A stretch of DNA of 64,000 nucleotides, taken from Paenibacillus flagellatus (lineage in GTDB: Bacteria > Bacillota > Bacilli > Paenibacillales > NBRC-103111). Below the pieces are notes generated by a model. It was not told the DNA's origin. It did not search any database and saw only the letters and a list, made by a program, of their open reading frames with translations. Below are positions 38,634 through 47,442 of this stretch, one piece after another; position 1 is the first letter of the stretch, and each line of letters begins with the position of its first letter. The stretch is taken from the NCBI RefSeq assembly GCF_003217775.1, contig NZ_QJVJ01000007.1, forward strand, positions 310,001 through 374,000, written 5' to 3'. The translations under genes were made by a program, and so were the position numbers.

Positions 38634-39602
38634 ATGACCGTATTGGGTGGAGTCGATATCGGGGGGACGAAGTGCGCCGTCAGTCTCGGCGCGGTGAAAG
38701 ACGGCGGCGTGGAGGTGATCGCGAAGACGCAGTTCCCGACCCCTCCGACGCCGGAGGAGGCGATCGCGAAGCTTCGTGGCGCGATGGAGCGGCTGATCGC
38801 CGAACGTCCGGCGGAGCGCCCGGCCGCGATCGGCATCAGCTGCGGCGGTCCGCTGGACAGCAGGACCGGCTTTATTTTGTCGCCGCCGAACTTGCCTCAT
38901 TGGGACAAGATCGACGTCGTCACGCCGCTCCGCGACGCCTTCGGCGTGCCGGTCGGCCTGCAAAACGACGCCAACGCTTGCGCCTTGGCGGAATGGAAAT
39001 GGGGCGCGGGGCGCGGAACCCGCAACATGGTGTTCCTCACGTTCGGCACCGGCATGGGAGCCGGGCTCATCCTGGACGGCAAGCTGTACGCGGGCACGAA
39101 CGACATGGCCGGCGAGCTCGGCCATATCCGGCTCGAGGCGGACGGTCCGGTCGGCTACGGCAAGGCCGGCTCGTTCGAAGGGTTTTGCAGCGGGGGCGGC
39201 ATCGCCCAGCTGGCCCGCGCGATGGCGGAGGAGGCGATCCGCGCCGGGCGTCCGCCCGCCTTTTGCCCGACGGCCGAAGGTCTCGGCGGCATAACGACGA
39301 AAGCGGTCGGCGAAGCGGCGGAGCGGGGCGATCCGCTTGCGCTGGACGTGTTCCATACGGTCGGCCGGAAGCTCGGCCGGGGGCTGGCGATGATCGTCGA
39401 CCTGCTCAACCCGGAAAGGATCGTCATCGGCAGCATTTACGGCCGGCAGCGGTCCATATTGGAGCCGATTACGCTCGAGGAGCTGGAGAAGGAGGCGCTG
39501 CCGATTTCGCTGCGCGTATGCCGCGTCGTTCCGGCCGGACTCGGGGAGCAGGTGGGCGACTTGGCGAGCCTCTCCGTCGCGCTGAACACGCTGGAGGCGT
39601 AA
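38634..39602 (+). CDS. ROK family sugar kinase
   Basis: 322-residue ROK-family protein, probably phosphorylating a hexose. It shows the phosphate-1 loop GGVDIGGTKCAVSLG, LQNDANACALAEWKWG with the catalytic Asp, and TFGTGMGAGLILDGKLYAG. The usual zinc motif C-x-C-G-x2-G-C after GELGH is replaced by GYGKAGSFEGFC, so the structural zinc is probably missing. ATG 38634 has AAGGGAG 8 nt upstream; the longer upstream frame lacks family similarity. No DNA-binding domain is present, so it is an enzyme, not a ROK repressor. A cre-like site lies just upstream. It opens the second sugar locus. Confidence 0.9.
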   Translation: MTVLGGVDIGGTKCAVSLGAVKDGGVEVIAKTQFPTPPTPEEAIAKLRGAMERLIAERPAERPAAIGISCGGPLDSRTGFILSPPNLPHWDKIDVVTPLRDAFGVPVGLQNDANACALAEWKWGAGRGTRNMVFLTFGTGMGAGLILDGKLYAGTNDMAGELGHIRLEADGPVGYGKAGSFEGFCSGGGIAQLARAMAEEAIRAGRPPAFCPTAEGLGGITTKAVGEAAERGDPLALDVFHTVGRKLGRGLAMIVDLLNPERIVIGSIYGRQRSILEPITLEELEKEALPISLRVCRVVPAGLGEQVGDLASLSVALNTLEA

Positions 39603-40024
39603 CGGGGCTTCGGGATGCTGCTGCGAAAATGGCGCCGGGCGCCGGGCGGCGGTAACCGCCGCGGCGACCGCTCCCGCCGGACCGAATCGAATAGGGGCCA
39701 GACGGGTGGCCGACGATCGAAGGGCTCGTGCCGAGCGTCGAGCCGAGGAAGGCGCCGGAATTTCATCACCGGCGGAGCAGCGCCCGCGATCGGTATAGCG
39801 CTTTCCCGGACGAGAAACGATGCATAATTTTGCCTGTCCGGGAACACCATAAAAAGCGGCGAAGCGGTGCGACCGTATCGCGCCGGGGCGCCGGGAGGGG
39901 CGTCGTCGTTTTTTGTCTGTTCACCTTGCGGATTGTGCCTGTTTTTCGACAAAAACCGTCTTCTTTCGCAGCGAACCGGTCAAGAAAGCGCCAAAAAAAC
40001 GGCGAACGATGCCTAAATACCATA

Positions 40025-40054
40025 TTGACTTGTTGACGGATGTTAGGTAATAAT
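40025..40054 (+). promoter_or_regulatory. Candidate sigma-A promoter of the ABC importer operon
   Basis: TTGACT (40025-40030) as -35 and AATAAT (40049-40054, five of six matches) as -10, separated by 18 bp. The start codon is 114 bp downstream, leaving a leader that contains the cre-like site. Confidence 0.55.
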
Positions 40055-40081
40055 AAGGTTGTAAGCTTCATAAAACAACGT

Positions 40082-40095
40082 TGAAAGCGCTATAC
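40082..40095 (+). promoter_or_regulatory. cre-like site TGAAAGCGCTATAC
   Basis: Matches the CcpA consensus TGWAANCGNTNWCA at 12 of 14 positions with the symmetric core AAAGCGCT. It lies about 20 bp beyond the expected transcription start, a position where CcpA acts as a roadblock. Glucose repression of the importer is therefore likely. Confidence 0.55.
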
Positions 40096-40167
40096 CAGTT
40101 AAAAACGTTCAACTTGTGGGTGTGGGATGTTGAAGCTGACAAAAGAAGAAACAGGAGGTCATCGCAA

Positions 40168-41511
40168 ATGAAGATGAAAAAAGCTCTGGGCGCGACGTTG
40201 ACCGTCGTTCTGGGCGCCGGCATGGTGCTGACGGCTTGCGGAGGCAAAGACGAGAATAACGGAGCCGCCGGCACGAATACGGGCACGAACACCGATTCCG
40301 GCAAATCCGGCCAAGTCGTCGAGCTCGATTTCTGGACGTTCTGGGGATCCGAGCAGCGCAGGCCGGTTATCGAGAAGATGATCGACGATTTCAACAAATC
40401 GCAGGATAAAATCAAAGTCAAGCATACGTACTATCCGTTCGGCGACATTTGGACGAAAGAACTCGCCGCCGTCGCGGCCGGCAATCCTCCCGACGTCATC
40501 ATCAACGATATCAACGCCACCGCGATCCGCGCGGAGAAGAAGCAGAACACGAACATCCAGCAATATTTGGCGAAAGACCAATCGGTGAAAGACCGCTTCT
40601 TCCCGGAGCTGTGGAACACCGTCCTGTACAAAAACGAAGCGTATGCGCTACCATTCAACACCGACACCCGCATGATGTTCTATAACAAGAAAATGTTCCG
40701 CGAAGCCGGACTCGATCCCGAAAAGTTCCCGAACACGTGGGCGGAGCTCGAGGAAGCGGCGAAGAAGCTCGACAAGAAGCAGGGCGACAAATATTTGCAG
40801 ATGGGCTTCTCGCCGCAATACGGCGGCTTCGACTGGGGCAGCATCGCGATGAACTTCGACGGCGGACGCAACTGGTTCGACAAGGACGGCAAGCCGGTCA
40901 TCAACGCTCCGGCCAAGCTGGAAGCGATGAACTACGTGCTGGCCAACGCAGACCGGATCGGACAGAAAAACCTCGACGCGTTCAAGGCCGAGTTCGGCAG
41001 CAAGCAGGCGAACCCGTTCATCGCCGGCAAAGTCGCCATCTGGCCGAACAACACGACGTTCTACACGGAAATCCGCGATTACGGGCAAGGGCTTGAATAC
41101 GGCATCGCTCCGATTCCGGAGCTGAAGGAAGGCTCGGGCCACTGGAGCATCGGCGGCGGCTTCGTCATCGAAATTCCGGCGGGCGCGAAGCATCCGGCCG
41201 AGTCGTACGAATTCATGAAATTTATGACCGACACGGCCGCCCAAAAATATTGGGCCGAGAAAAACTTCGACAACGTCGCCAACATCAAAGCGGCGAACGA
41301 TCCGGATCTCGTGAAAAACCCGGTGTACAAAGCGGCCGTCGACAACATGAAATGGACGAAAGTATTCCCGACCCCGCTCAATGCGCCCGACTTTACGAAG
41401 CTGATCGACCCGCAGCGCGACGCGGCGATCCTGAAGAAGATCGGCGCGAAGGAAGCGCTCGACAAGGCGCAAGCGGACGTCGAGAACTTGATCAAGCAAA
41501 ATACGAAGTAA
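40168..41511 (+). CDS. CUT1 sugar ABC transporter substrate-binding lipoprotein
   Basis: 447-residue extracellular lipoprotein with a signal ending LTAC24 and a Gly/Asn/Thr/Asp-rich linker. The maltose-binding-protein fold shows LDFWTFWGSEQRRPVIEKMIDDFN, AAVAAGNPPDVIINDINATA, YALPFNTDTRMMFYNKKMFREAGLDP and GHWSIGGGFVIEIPAGAKHP. It binds an oligosaccharide for the two permeases that follow; the adjacent mannosidases point to a mannose-rich glycan. ATG 40168 follows AGGAGG by 9 nt. A terminator-like hairpin after the stop should make its message more abundant than that of the permeases. Confidence 0.95.
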   Translation: MKMKKALGATLTVVLGAGMVLTACGGKDENNGAAGTNTGTNTDSGKSGQVVELDFWTFWGSEQRRPVIEKMIDDFNKSQDKIKVKHTYYPFGDIWTKELAAVAAGNPPDVIINDINATAIRAEKKQNTNIQQYLAKDQSVKDRFFPELWNTVLYKNEAYALPFNTDTRMMFYNKKMFREAGLDPEKFPNTWAELEEAAKKLDKKQGDKYLQMGFSPQYGGFDWGSIAMNFDGGRNWFDKDGKPVINAPAKLEAMNYVLANADRIGQKNLDAFKAEFGSKQANPFIAGKVAIWPNNTTFYTEIRDYGQGLEYGIAPIPELKEGSGHWSIGGGFVIEIPAGAKHPAESYEFMKFMTDTAAQKYWAEKNFDNVANIKAANDPDLVKNPVYKAAVDNMKWTKVFPTPLNAPDFTKLIDPQRDAAILKKIGAKEALDKAQADVENLIKQNTK

Positions 41512-41534
41512 TCCGGTTCGACGGATGCGTACGG

Positions 41535-41569
41535 GGTGGAGCGGTTGGCGAATGCCGCTCCACCTTTTT
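41535..41569 (+). terminator. Attenuating terminator between binding protein and permeases
   Basis: Perfect 10-bp stem GGTGGAGCGG (41535-41544) with CCGCTCCACC (41555-41564), 10-nt loop, five T. Partial read-through is expected because no promoter is evident before the permeases. Confidence 0.85.
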
Positions 41570-41628
41570 CCGATCGATCGGGGAACGCTTGAGGCAATCA
41601 ATCGAACGAAAGAGAGAGGGTGAAGCCC

Positions 41629-42567
41629 GTGGCCGTCTCCACGACGAAAAAACGAAAAGCGTTATCGCTGGAACGCAAGGAGTCGCTTTGGGGTTATGTG
41701 TTCGTCTCCCCTTGGGTGATCGGATTTTTGGTTTTTACGATGTTTCCTTTGCTGTTTTCCTTATACGCGAGCTTTACGAACTACGATATCACGTCCCGCA
41801 TGGAATGGGTCGGCTTGCGCAATTACGATACGATGTTCAACCATGACGCCTTGTTTTGGACGTCCTTGAAAAACACGCTCTTTTACGTCGCGTTCAACGT
41901 GCCGCTCACGACGCTCGGGTCGCTGCTGCTGGCCGTCGCCCTCAATCAGAAAATTCCCGGCATGCGCTATTTCCGGACGATCTTTTACTTGCCGTCCGTC
42001 CTGTCCGGCGTGGCCGTCTATATTTTGTGGATGATGCTGCTTAACCCGACCTCCGGCTTGGTCAACGTCGCGCTCGGCTGGATCGGCATCGAAGGACCGG
42101 CTTGGATGGTCGACCCGGCCTGGACGAAGCCGGCCGTCATTCTCATGAAGCTGTGGGCGGTCGGCGGCGGCATGCTGCTCTACTTGGCCAGCCTGCAGGG
42201 CGTGCCGGAGCAGCTGTACGAAGCGGCCGAAATCGACGGCGCCGGCGCGATCCGCCGGTTTTGGCACATTACGGTGCCGATGATTACGCCGGTTCTGTTT
42301 TTCGAGCTCGTAACGCATTTCATCAGCGGGTTCCAAATTTTTCAGGAAGGCTACGTCATGGCGCAGGACCAGAACAGCCCGGGCTCGCCGATGAACTCGC
42401 TTTTGTTCTACAACCTCCACATGTTCCTGAAAGCGTTTCGCGTATACGAAATGGGCTACGCGTCCGCCATGGCCTGGTTCCTGTTCTTGATCGTCATGGT
42501 GCTGACGGCGATCAACATGCTCGTTTCGAAATTTTGGGTCCATTATGAAGGAGGTGACAACCGATGA
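41629..42567 (+). CDS. Sugar ABC transporter permease (MalF-type)
   Basis: 312-residue membrane protein with six predicted helices, beginning SLWGYVFVSPWVIGFLVFTMFPLLFSLYASFTNYDI. The ABC-coupling loop is EQLYEAAEIDGAGAIRRFWHITVPMI. GTG 41629 is favoured because AGAGAGAGGG ends 8 nt before it; GTG 41620 overlaps that site. The gene ends by overlapping the next start by 4 bases. It works with the preceding lipoprotein. No ATPase gene is in the locus, so a shared MsmX-type ATPase is expected. Confidence 0.93.
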   Translation: MAVSTTKKRKALSLERKESLWGYVFVSPWVIGFLVFTMFPLLFSLYASFTNYDITSRMEWVGLRNYDTMFNHDALFWTSLKNTLFYVAFNVPLTTLGSLLLAVALNQKIPGMRYFRTIFYLPSVLSGVAVYILWMMLLNPTSGLVNVALGWIGIEGPAWMVDPAWTKPAVILMKLWAVGGGMLLYLASLQGVPEQLYEAAEIDGAGAIRRFWHITVPMITPVLFFELVTHFISGFQIFQEGYVMAQDQNSPGSPMNSLLFYNLHMFLKAFRVYEMGYASAMAWFLFLIVMVLTAINMLVSKFWVHYEGGDNR

Positions 42568-43445
42568 GCGCGGCAACGCTGTCGAACGCGGGCTCGAGCC
42601 ATTTCCAGAGCCGGAAGACGAAGCAATTGATCGTCAAAATCATCATCACGATCGTGCTGGTTGGGCTGTCGATCATCATTTTGGCGCCGTTCTGGTGGAT
42701 GATTTCGACGTCGCTCAAGTCGTTGAAGGAAATTATGAAATACCCGCCCACGTGGATTCCGGAGGAAGTCCATTGGGAGAACTACAAGTACGCGTGGACG
42801 AAAGGAAACTTCGGCCGGTATACGCTGAACACGCTCTTCCTGGCCGGCGTCGGCGTCTGCTCCCACGTGCTGTCGAACTCGTTCATCGCCTACGGCTTCG
42901 CCAAAATCAAGTTCAAGGGCCGCGGGTTTTTGTTCTCGCTCATGCTGTCGACGATGATGATTCCGAGCTTTTGCACGCTCATTCCGCAATATATTCTGTT
43001 TTCGAAAATGGGCTGGGTCGGCACGTACTTGCCGCTCACGATTCCGGGCTTTTTCGGCTCGGCGTTCCAAATTTTCCTGCTGCGCCAGTTTTACTTGGGC
43101 ATTCCGAACGACTTGATCGAAGCGGCGAAAATCGACGGCGCCAGCCATTTCTACGTCTGGCGGCGAATCATGATCCCGCTCGCGAAGCCGGCGATCATCG
43201 TCATCGCGATCACGACGTTCCAGGGCGCCTGGAACGACTTCCTCGGCCCGCTGCTTTACGTCAACAAGCCGGAAATGTTCAACCTGCAGCTCGGTCTGCA
43301 ATCGTTCAAAGGAACCGAAGCGGTTCAATGGCACTACTTGATGGCCGGCTCGCTCATGGTGCTGGCGCCCGTCATCCTGCTGTTCTTCCTGTTCCAGAAA
43401 TATTTCATCGAAGGGATGAACATCAGCTCGGGCACGAAGGGATGA
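42564..43445 (+). CDS. Sugar ABC transporter permease (MalG-type)
   Basis: 293-residue partner permease with six helices (IIITIVLVGLSIIILAPFWWMI first) and the coupling loop NDLIEAAKIDGASHFYVWRRIMIPLAKP. The start ATG 42564 overlaps the previous stop as ATGA, and GGAGGTGA at 42549-42556 is a near-perfect ribosome site. The stop is 40 bp before the first GH38 gene. Channel partner of the MalF-type protein. Confidence 0.94.
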   Translation: MSAATLSNAGSSHFQSRKTKQLIVKIIITIVLVGLSIIILAPFWWMISTSLKSLKEIMKYPPTWIPEEVHWENYKYAWTKGNFGRYTLNTLFLAGVGVCSHVLSNSFIAYGFAKIKFKGRGFLFSLMLSTMMIPSFCTLIPQYILFSKMGWVGTYLPLTIPGFFGSAFQIFLLRQFYLGIPNDLIEAAKIDGASHFYVWRRIMIPLAKPAIIVIAITTFQGAWNDFLGPLLYVNKPEMFNLQLGLQSFKGTEAVQWHYLMAGSLMVLAPVILLFFLFQKYFIEGMNISSGTKG

Positions 43446-43485
43446 CGGACCAAGAGAATCGATGCAACGGATAGGAGCTGCCGCC

Positions 43486-46269
43486 ATGTTGGATGGAACC
43501 GAGAAAGAAGCCGTACGCGCGCCTTACCGCGTATTCGTCTACCATCATACCCATTGGGACCGGGAATGGTGGGCGACGTATCAAGATTTCCGCATCCGTC
43601 TCGTCGAGCTGATCGACGAGCTGCTGAACGCGCTGGACGAAGATCCGGACTTCCGCTGCTTCCTGCTGGACGGCCAGACGATCGTGCTGGACGACTATTT
43701 GGCCATCCGCCCGGAAAACCGCGACAAGCTGACCGGCTATATCCGCGACAACCGGATCCAGTGCGGGCCGTGGTACATTTTGCCGGACGAATTTCTCGTC
43801 AGCGGCGAGGCCCATATTCGCAACCTGTGGCTCGGGATCAAAACCGCCGAGAAGTACGGCGTCGTCAATCAGGACGTCGGCTACATTCCGGACACGTTCG
43901 GGCACATCTCGCAAATGCCGCAGCTGCTGAACGGCTTCGGCATCGACAACGCGCTCGTCTGGCGCGGGCTCGGCGGGCCGGAGGAGACGTTCAAGCAGGA
44001 GTTCGCCTGGGAGGCGCCGAACGGCAGCCGCGTGCTCGCCTACTGGTTTCCCGACGGCTATTACGTCGTCGACTTCCTTCACTTCGACAATCCGAACAAG
44101 ACGTACGACGAGACGTACGGCCGGGTGAGACGCTCGCTCGAGCGGTGGGCGAAGCGGGCGACGACCGACTGCCTGCTCATGCCGTACGGCGGCGATCATC
44201 GGTTGATCGACCGCCGGCTCGGACGGCTCATCCGGCAAGTGAACGAGGACTTGAAAGGGTTCGCCGAGCTGCGTTGGTCGACGACGAAGGAGTTCGTCGC
44301 GGCGCTTCGCGAGCGTAACCCGCAGCTCGAGACGATCGCGGGCGAGCTCCGCGGCGCCGGTGCGGACCTGCCGCACCTGCTGCCGGGCGTCCTGTCGGCG
44401 CGGATGTACTTGAAGCGGCTCAACTTCCGGGGCCAGCTTTGGCTGGAACGGTACGCGGAGCCGATGTCGGCGATCGCGTGGAGGAAGGGGCGCAAGTATG
44501 ACGCGAGCCTGCTCTGGCACGCGTGGGAGCTGCTCGTGCAAAACCATCCGCACGACAGCATTTGCGGCTGCAGCATCGATCAGGTGCACCGCGAAATGAT
44601 GCCGCGGTTCGACCAATCGGCGCAAATCGCCGAAATCGTGACGGAGAAGGCGGCGCAGCATCTCAACTCGCTTCTCGATACGAGCGCGCTGCACGAGGGA
44701 GAGGAGGCGATCGTCGTCCACAATCCGCTGCCGTGGAGCCGGACGGACGTTGCGACGGTTCGCCTCGAGCCGAAGAAGGGCGTCCATCCGCGAACCCATC
44801 GGCTGCTCGACGACGAAGGCAACGAAGTTCCGTTCCAGGTCGCTCCCGTCGAGGGTCGGATGGCGATGACGGACAAATGGTTTCATACCGAGGTGCGCTT
44901 CGTCGCCTCCGGCGTGCCGGGTCTCGGCTACGCGGCGTACCGGCTCGCCGAACGGGAGAAGCCGCTCGATCCGAAGCTCGTCCCGTATGCGGCCGTCCAG
45001 ACGACCGCGAAGCTGAAGGGCAGCGAGCCGCAGACCGACCTGCATGTCGGACGGAACGTGCTGGAAAACCGGTATTTGCGCGTCGAGGCGAGCTTGACCG
45101 ACGGGACGCTGACTGTCGTGGACAAGACGACGGGCGAGACGTACGGGGGGCTGAACGCGTTCGAGAGCAGCGGGGACGCCGGCGATACGTACAACTACGC
45201 GTTCCCGCTGAACGACAACGTGCTGCGCACGGACACGGACCGGAACGCGGTCGTAACCGTGCAGGCGGCTGTCGCCGGGCACGCTTCGGCGACGCTCGCG
45301 GTTACGATCGACTGGGCGCTGCCCGTCGGCTTGACGGCCGATCGGCTGAGCCGTTCGGCCGAACGGACCGTCGTCCGTCTCGTCAGCCGCGTCACGCTGG
45401 CCGCCGAATCCCGGCGCGTCGACATCGCGACGGAATGGGACAACGCGATCCGCGACCACCGGCTGCGGGCGCTGTTCCCGCTCGGGCGGGACGCGCGGGC
45501 ATCGCGGGCCGAAGGTCATTTCGACGTCGTCGAGCGGCCGGCGGGCGCGCCGGGCGACTGGGGGGCCGAGCGGGGGGCGGAAGGCGACGGGGAGTCGTTC
45601 TTCGGCAACGGCTGGCCGGAGCCGTCGATCGGGCAAATGCCGCAGCAAGGCTACGTTACCGTCAGCGCGGAAGACCGCGGATTGACGGTGGCGAACAAAG
45701 GGCTGCCCGAGTTCGAGCTGCTGCGCGACGGGCGGGGGACGATCGCCGTGACGCTGCTGCGCGCCGTCGGCTGGCTGTCGCGCGAGGATACGCTCGTGCG
45801 GGTCGGCGGAGCCGGACCCGAGACGCCGACGCCGGAGGCGCAATGCCCGGGCGTGCAGCGCGCCGAATACGCGATCGTGCCTCATGCCGGAGACGGCCTG
45901 GAGGCGCGGGTGTTCGAGCGGGTGCACGACTATTTGACCCCGCTGTACGGAACGGTGACGGGCAAGCACGACGGCACGCTGCCGATGCGAGGCGGCATGC
46001 TCGCGCTGGAAGGCGACCATACGCTATTGATGAGCGCCTGCAAAAAAGCGGAGCGGTCGGACGCCCTCATCGTCCGACTGTGGAACGTGGCCAAGGCGGA
46101 GACGGCCGCCACGGTGCGTCTCGGCGAGGCGCCGTCCTCGGTCCGTTACGTCGATTTGAAGGAAGAGCCGGTCGAGCCGTACGGCGGGACGGCGTCCATC
46201 GCCGGTGACGGCTCGTTCGTCGTCAGGGCGGGACCGGCGGAAATCGTAACGCTGGAAATCCGCTTTTAA
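43486..46269 (+). CDS. GH38 alpha-mannosidase family protein
   Basis: 927-residue cytoplasmic enzyme of glycoside hydrolase family 38, zinc-dependent retaining alpha-mannosidases. The metal motif HHTHWDREWW (20-29) and the nucleophile D136 in YIPDTFGHISQMPQLL are present, with HPHDSICGCSIDQVH carrying a further zinc His. The C-terminal half is beta-sandwich. ATG 43486 is preferred (GGAG at 43474-43477, 8 nt upstream) over ATG 43462. It lies directly after the importer genes, so it probably removes mannose from imported oligosaccharides. A glycerate-linked substrate of the MngB type is an alternative. It is the first of three GH38 genes here. Confidence 0.93.
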   Translation: MLDGTEKEAVRAPYRVFVYHHTHWDREWWATYQDFRIRLVELIDELLNALDEDPDFRCFLLDGQTIVLDDYLAIRPENRDKLTGYIRDNRIQCGPWYILPDEFLVSGEAHIRNLWLGIKTAEKYGVVNQDVGYIPDTFGHISQMPQLLNGFGIDNALVWRGLGGPEETFKQEFAWEAPNGSRVLAYWFPDGYYVVDFLHFDNPNKTYDETYGRVRRSLERWAKRATTDCLLMPYGGDHRLIDRRLGRLIRQVNEDLKGFAELRWSTTKEFVAALRERNPQLETIAGELRGAGADLPHLLPGVLSARMYLKRLNFRGQLWLERYAEPMSAIAWRKGRKYDASLLWHAWELLVQNHPHDSICGCSIDQVHREMMPRFDQSAQIAEIVTEKAAQHLNSLLDTSALHEGEEAIVVHNPLPWSRTDVATVRLEPKKGVHPRTHRLLDDEGNEVPFQVAPVEGRMAMTDKWFHTEVRFVASGVPGLGYAAYRLAEREKPLDPKLVPYAAVQTTAKLKGSEPQTDLHVGRNVLENRYLRVEASLTDGTLTVVDKTTGETYGGLNAFESSGDAGDTYNYAFPLNDNVLRTDTDRNAVVTVQAAVAGHASATLAVTIDWALPVGLTADRLSRSAERTVVRLVSRVTLAAESRRVDIATEWDNAIRDHRLRALFPLGRDARASRAEGHFDVVERPAGAPGDWGAERGAEGDGESFFGNGWPEPSIGQMPQQGYVTVSAEDRGLTVANKGLPEFELLRDGRGTIAVTLLRAVGWLSREDTLVRVGGAGPETPTPEAQCPGVQRAEYAIVPHAGDGLEARVFERVHDYLTPLYGTVTGKHDGTLPMRGGMLALEGDHTLLMSACKKAERSDALIVRLWNVAKAETAATVRLGEAPSSVRYVDLKEEPVEPYGGTASIAGDGSFVVRAGPAEIVTLEIRF

Positions 46270-46775
46270 GCTTGTTCGAACGGCTCGGGCCGGGCTGGCG
46301 GAACGAGTGCGGCGGGGCGAAATCCCTCTAAATGATGGGGGATGCGTAAACATTTTTGTGGGATTTTGAATTTTCGCATTGCGATTTTGACGTTTTTAAG
46401 GTATGTTATACGAAAAACCGTCGAAAAGGTTGGCGGAGGCACGTAAAAACGGAAAAATTGCGGAATACTAGCCGTAATTTCCACAACAAAATGCACGATG
46501 TGCGCAATCGGGGAGAGGAACGCGATGTTCGCCACGTTGACGACGAATAGCGGACCGCCTGGATCCGGACGCCGGAGTCGCTTGATTTCGCGATCGTCGA
46601 CCGGCTACTCGACTAAAGAGGTCGGCCGACGTGACGTTCGTCATTCCGTCCGACGATTACGGCGTCGTCGAGGACGTCCACCTGTTCGTCCGTCAAGTCC
46701 TTTCCCGATAGATGAAGCGGCAAAAGGCGGGCGCGCCGAGCGCCGCCGCCCATTCGCAAGGAGCGTGAACTGTCG
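46270..46775 (+). other. Gene-free stretch between the GH38 gene and the racemase-like gene
   Basis: 506 bp. An AT-rich part (about 46330-46500) contrasts with the GC-rich surroundings and probably holds a promoter, though no clean -35/-10 pair is seen. A few protein-like fragments at 46540-46710 are broken by stops and may be remnants. No intact gene is seen. Confidence 0.5.
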
Positions 46776-47441
46776 ATGAGCCGAAAGCTTGCCATCATCC
46801 ATACGACGCCGGTTACGGTCGATTCGTTGAAGGCGCTTGCCCGCGAAACGATTCGGGACGCGGAAATCGTCAATTTCGTCGACGATTCGATACTTCCTCA
46901 GCTCGCGGCTAACGGCGGCAACGTCGCCGAAGTCGAGGAGCGATGGATCCATTACGCCAAATTCGCCGAGCAGGTCGGGGCGGATTGCATTTTGAACGCA
47001 TGCTCGTCCGTCGGGGAGCTCGTCGCGAAGGCACAGCCGCACGTCGGCGTGCCGATCGTCCGCATCGACGAGGCGATGGCCGAGGAGGCCGTCGGCCGCG
47101 GCCGGCGAATCGGGGTCGCGGCCACCGTGCCGACGACGCTCGAGCCGACGCTCCGGCTGCTGCGGGCGAAGGCCGCCGCCGCCGGCAACGACGCGGAATT
47201 CGTGCCGGCGCTGGCCGACTCCGCGTACCGCCTCCTGATGGCCGGCGACAAGGACGGTCACGACCGCGTTCTCGCGGAGACGCTGCTCGAGCTCGGCGAC
47301 CAGGTCGACGTCGTCGTGCTGGCGCAGGCGTCGATGGCGCGCGTCGTCGAGACGCTGCCGGAGGCGGTCCGCCCGAAATATTTGTCCAGCCCGCGGCTCG
47401 GCATGGAGCGGGTCAAACGGGTTATGGAGGGAAGCGGCTAA
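46776..47441 (+). CDS. Aspartate/glutamate racemase-like family protein
   Basis: 221-residue protein of the Asp/Glu/hydantoin racemase superfamily. It shows LAIIHTTPVTVDSLK, FAEQVGADCILNACSSVGEL with the first catalytic Cys (C76), and GVAATVPTTLEPTLRLL. At the place of the second Cys (usually L-x-C-A) it has Q184 in VLAQASMARV. A two-base racemisation is therefore unlikely; an isomerase or a decarboxylase-type chemistry is possible. AAGGAG lies 12 nt before ATG 46776. It is 1 bp from the FGGY kinase gene and in the same operon, so its substrate is probably a sugar or sugar acid rather than an amino acid. Confidence 0.85.
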   Translation: MSRKLAIIHTTPVTVDSLKALARETIRDAEIVNFVDDSILPQLAANGGNVAEVEERWIHYAKFAEQVGADCILNACSSVGELVAKAQPHVGVPIVRIDEAMAEEAVGRGRRIGVAATVPTTLEPTLRLLRAKAAAAGNDAEFVPALADSAYRLLMAGDKDGHDRVLAETLLELGDQVDVVVLAQASMARVVETLPEAVRPKYLSSPRLGMERVKRVMEGSG

Positions 47442-47442
47442 T

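Larger units (their letters stand above)
39603..40167 (+). other. Intergenic region upstream of the second sugar importer
   Basis: 565 bp without a convincing gene. The first 400 bp are GC-rich and featureless to me. The last 160 bp are AT-richer and hold a promoter-like pair at 40025-40054 and a cre-like site at 40082. Confidence 0.6.
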
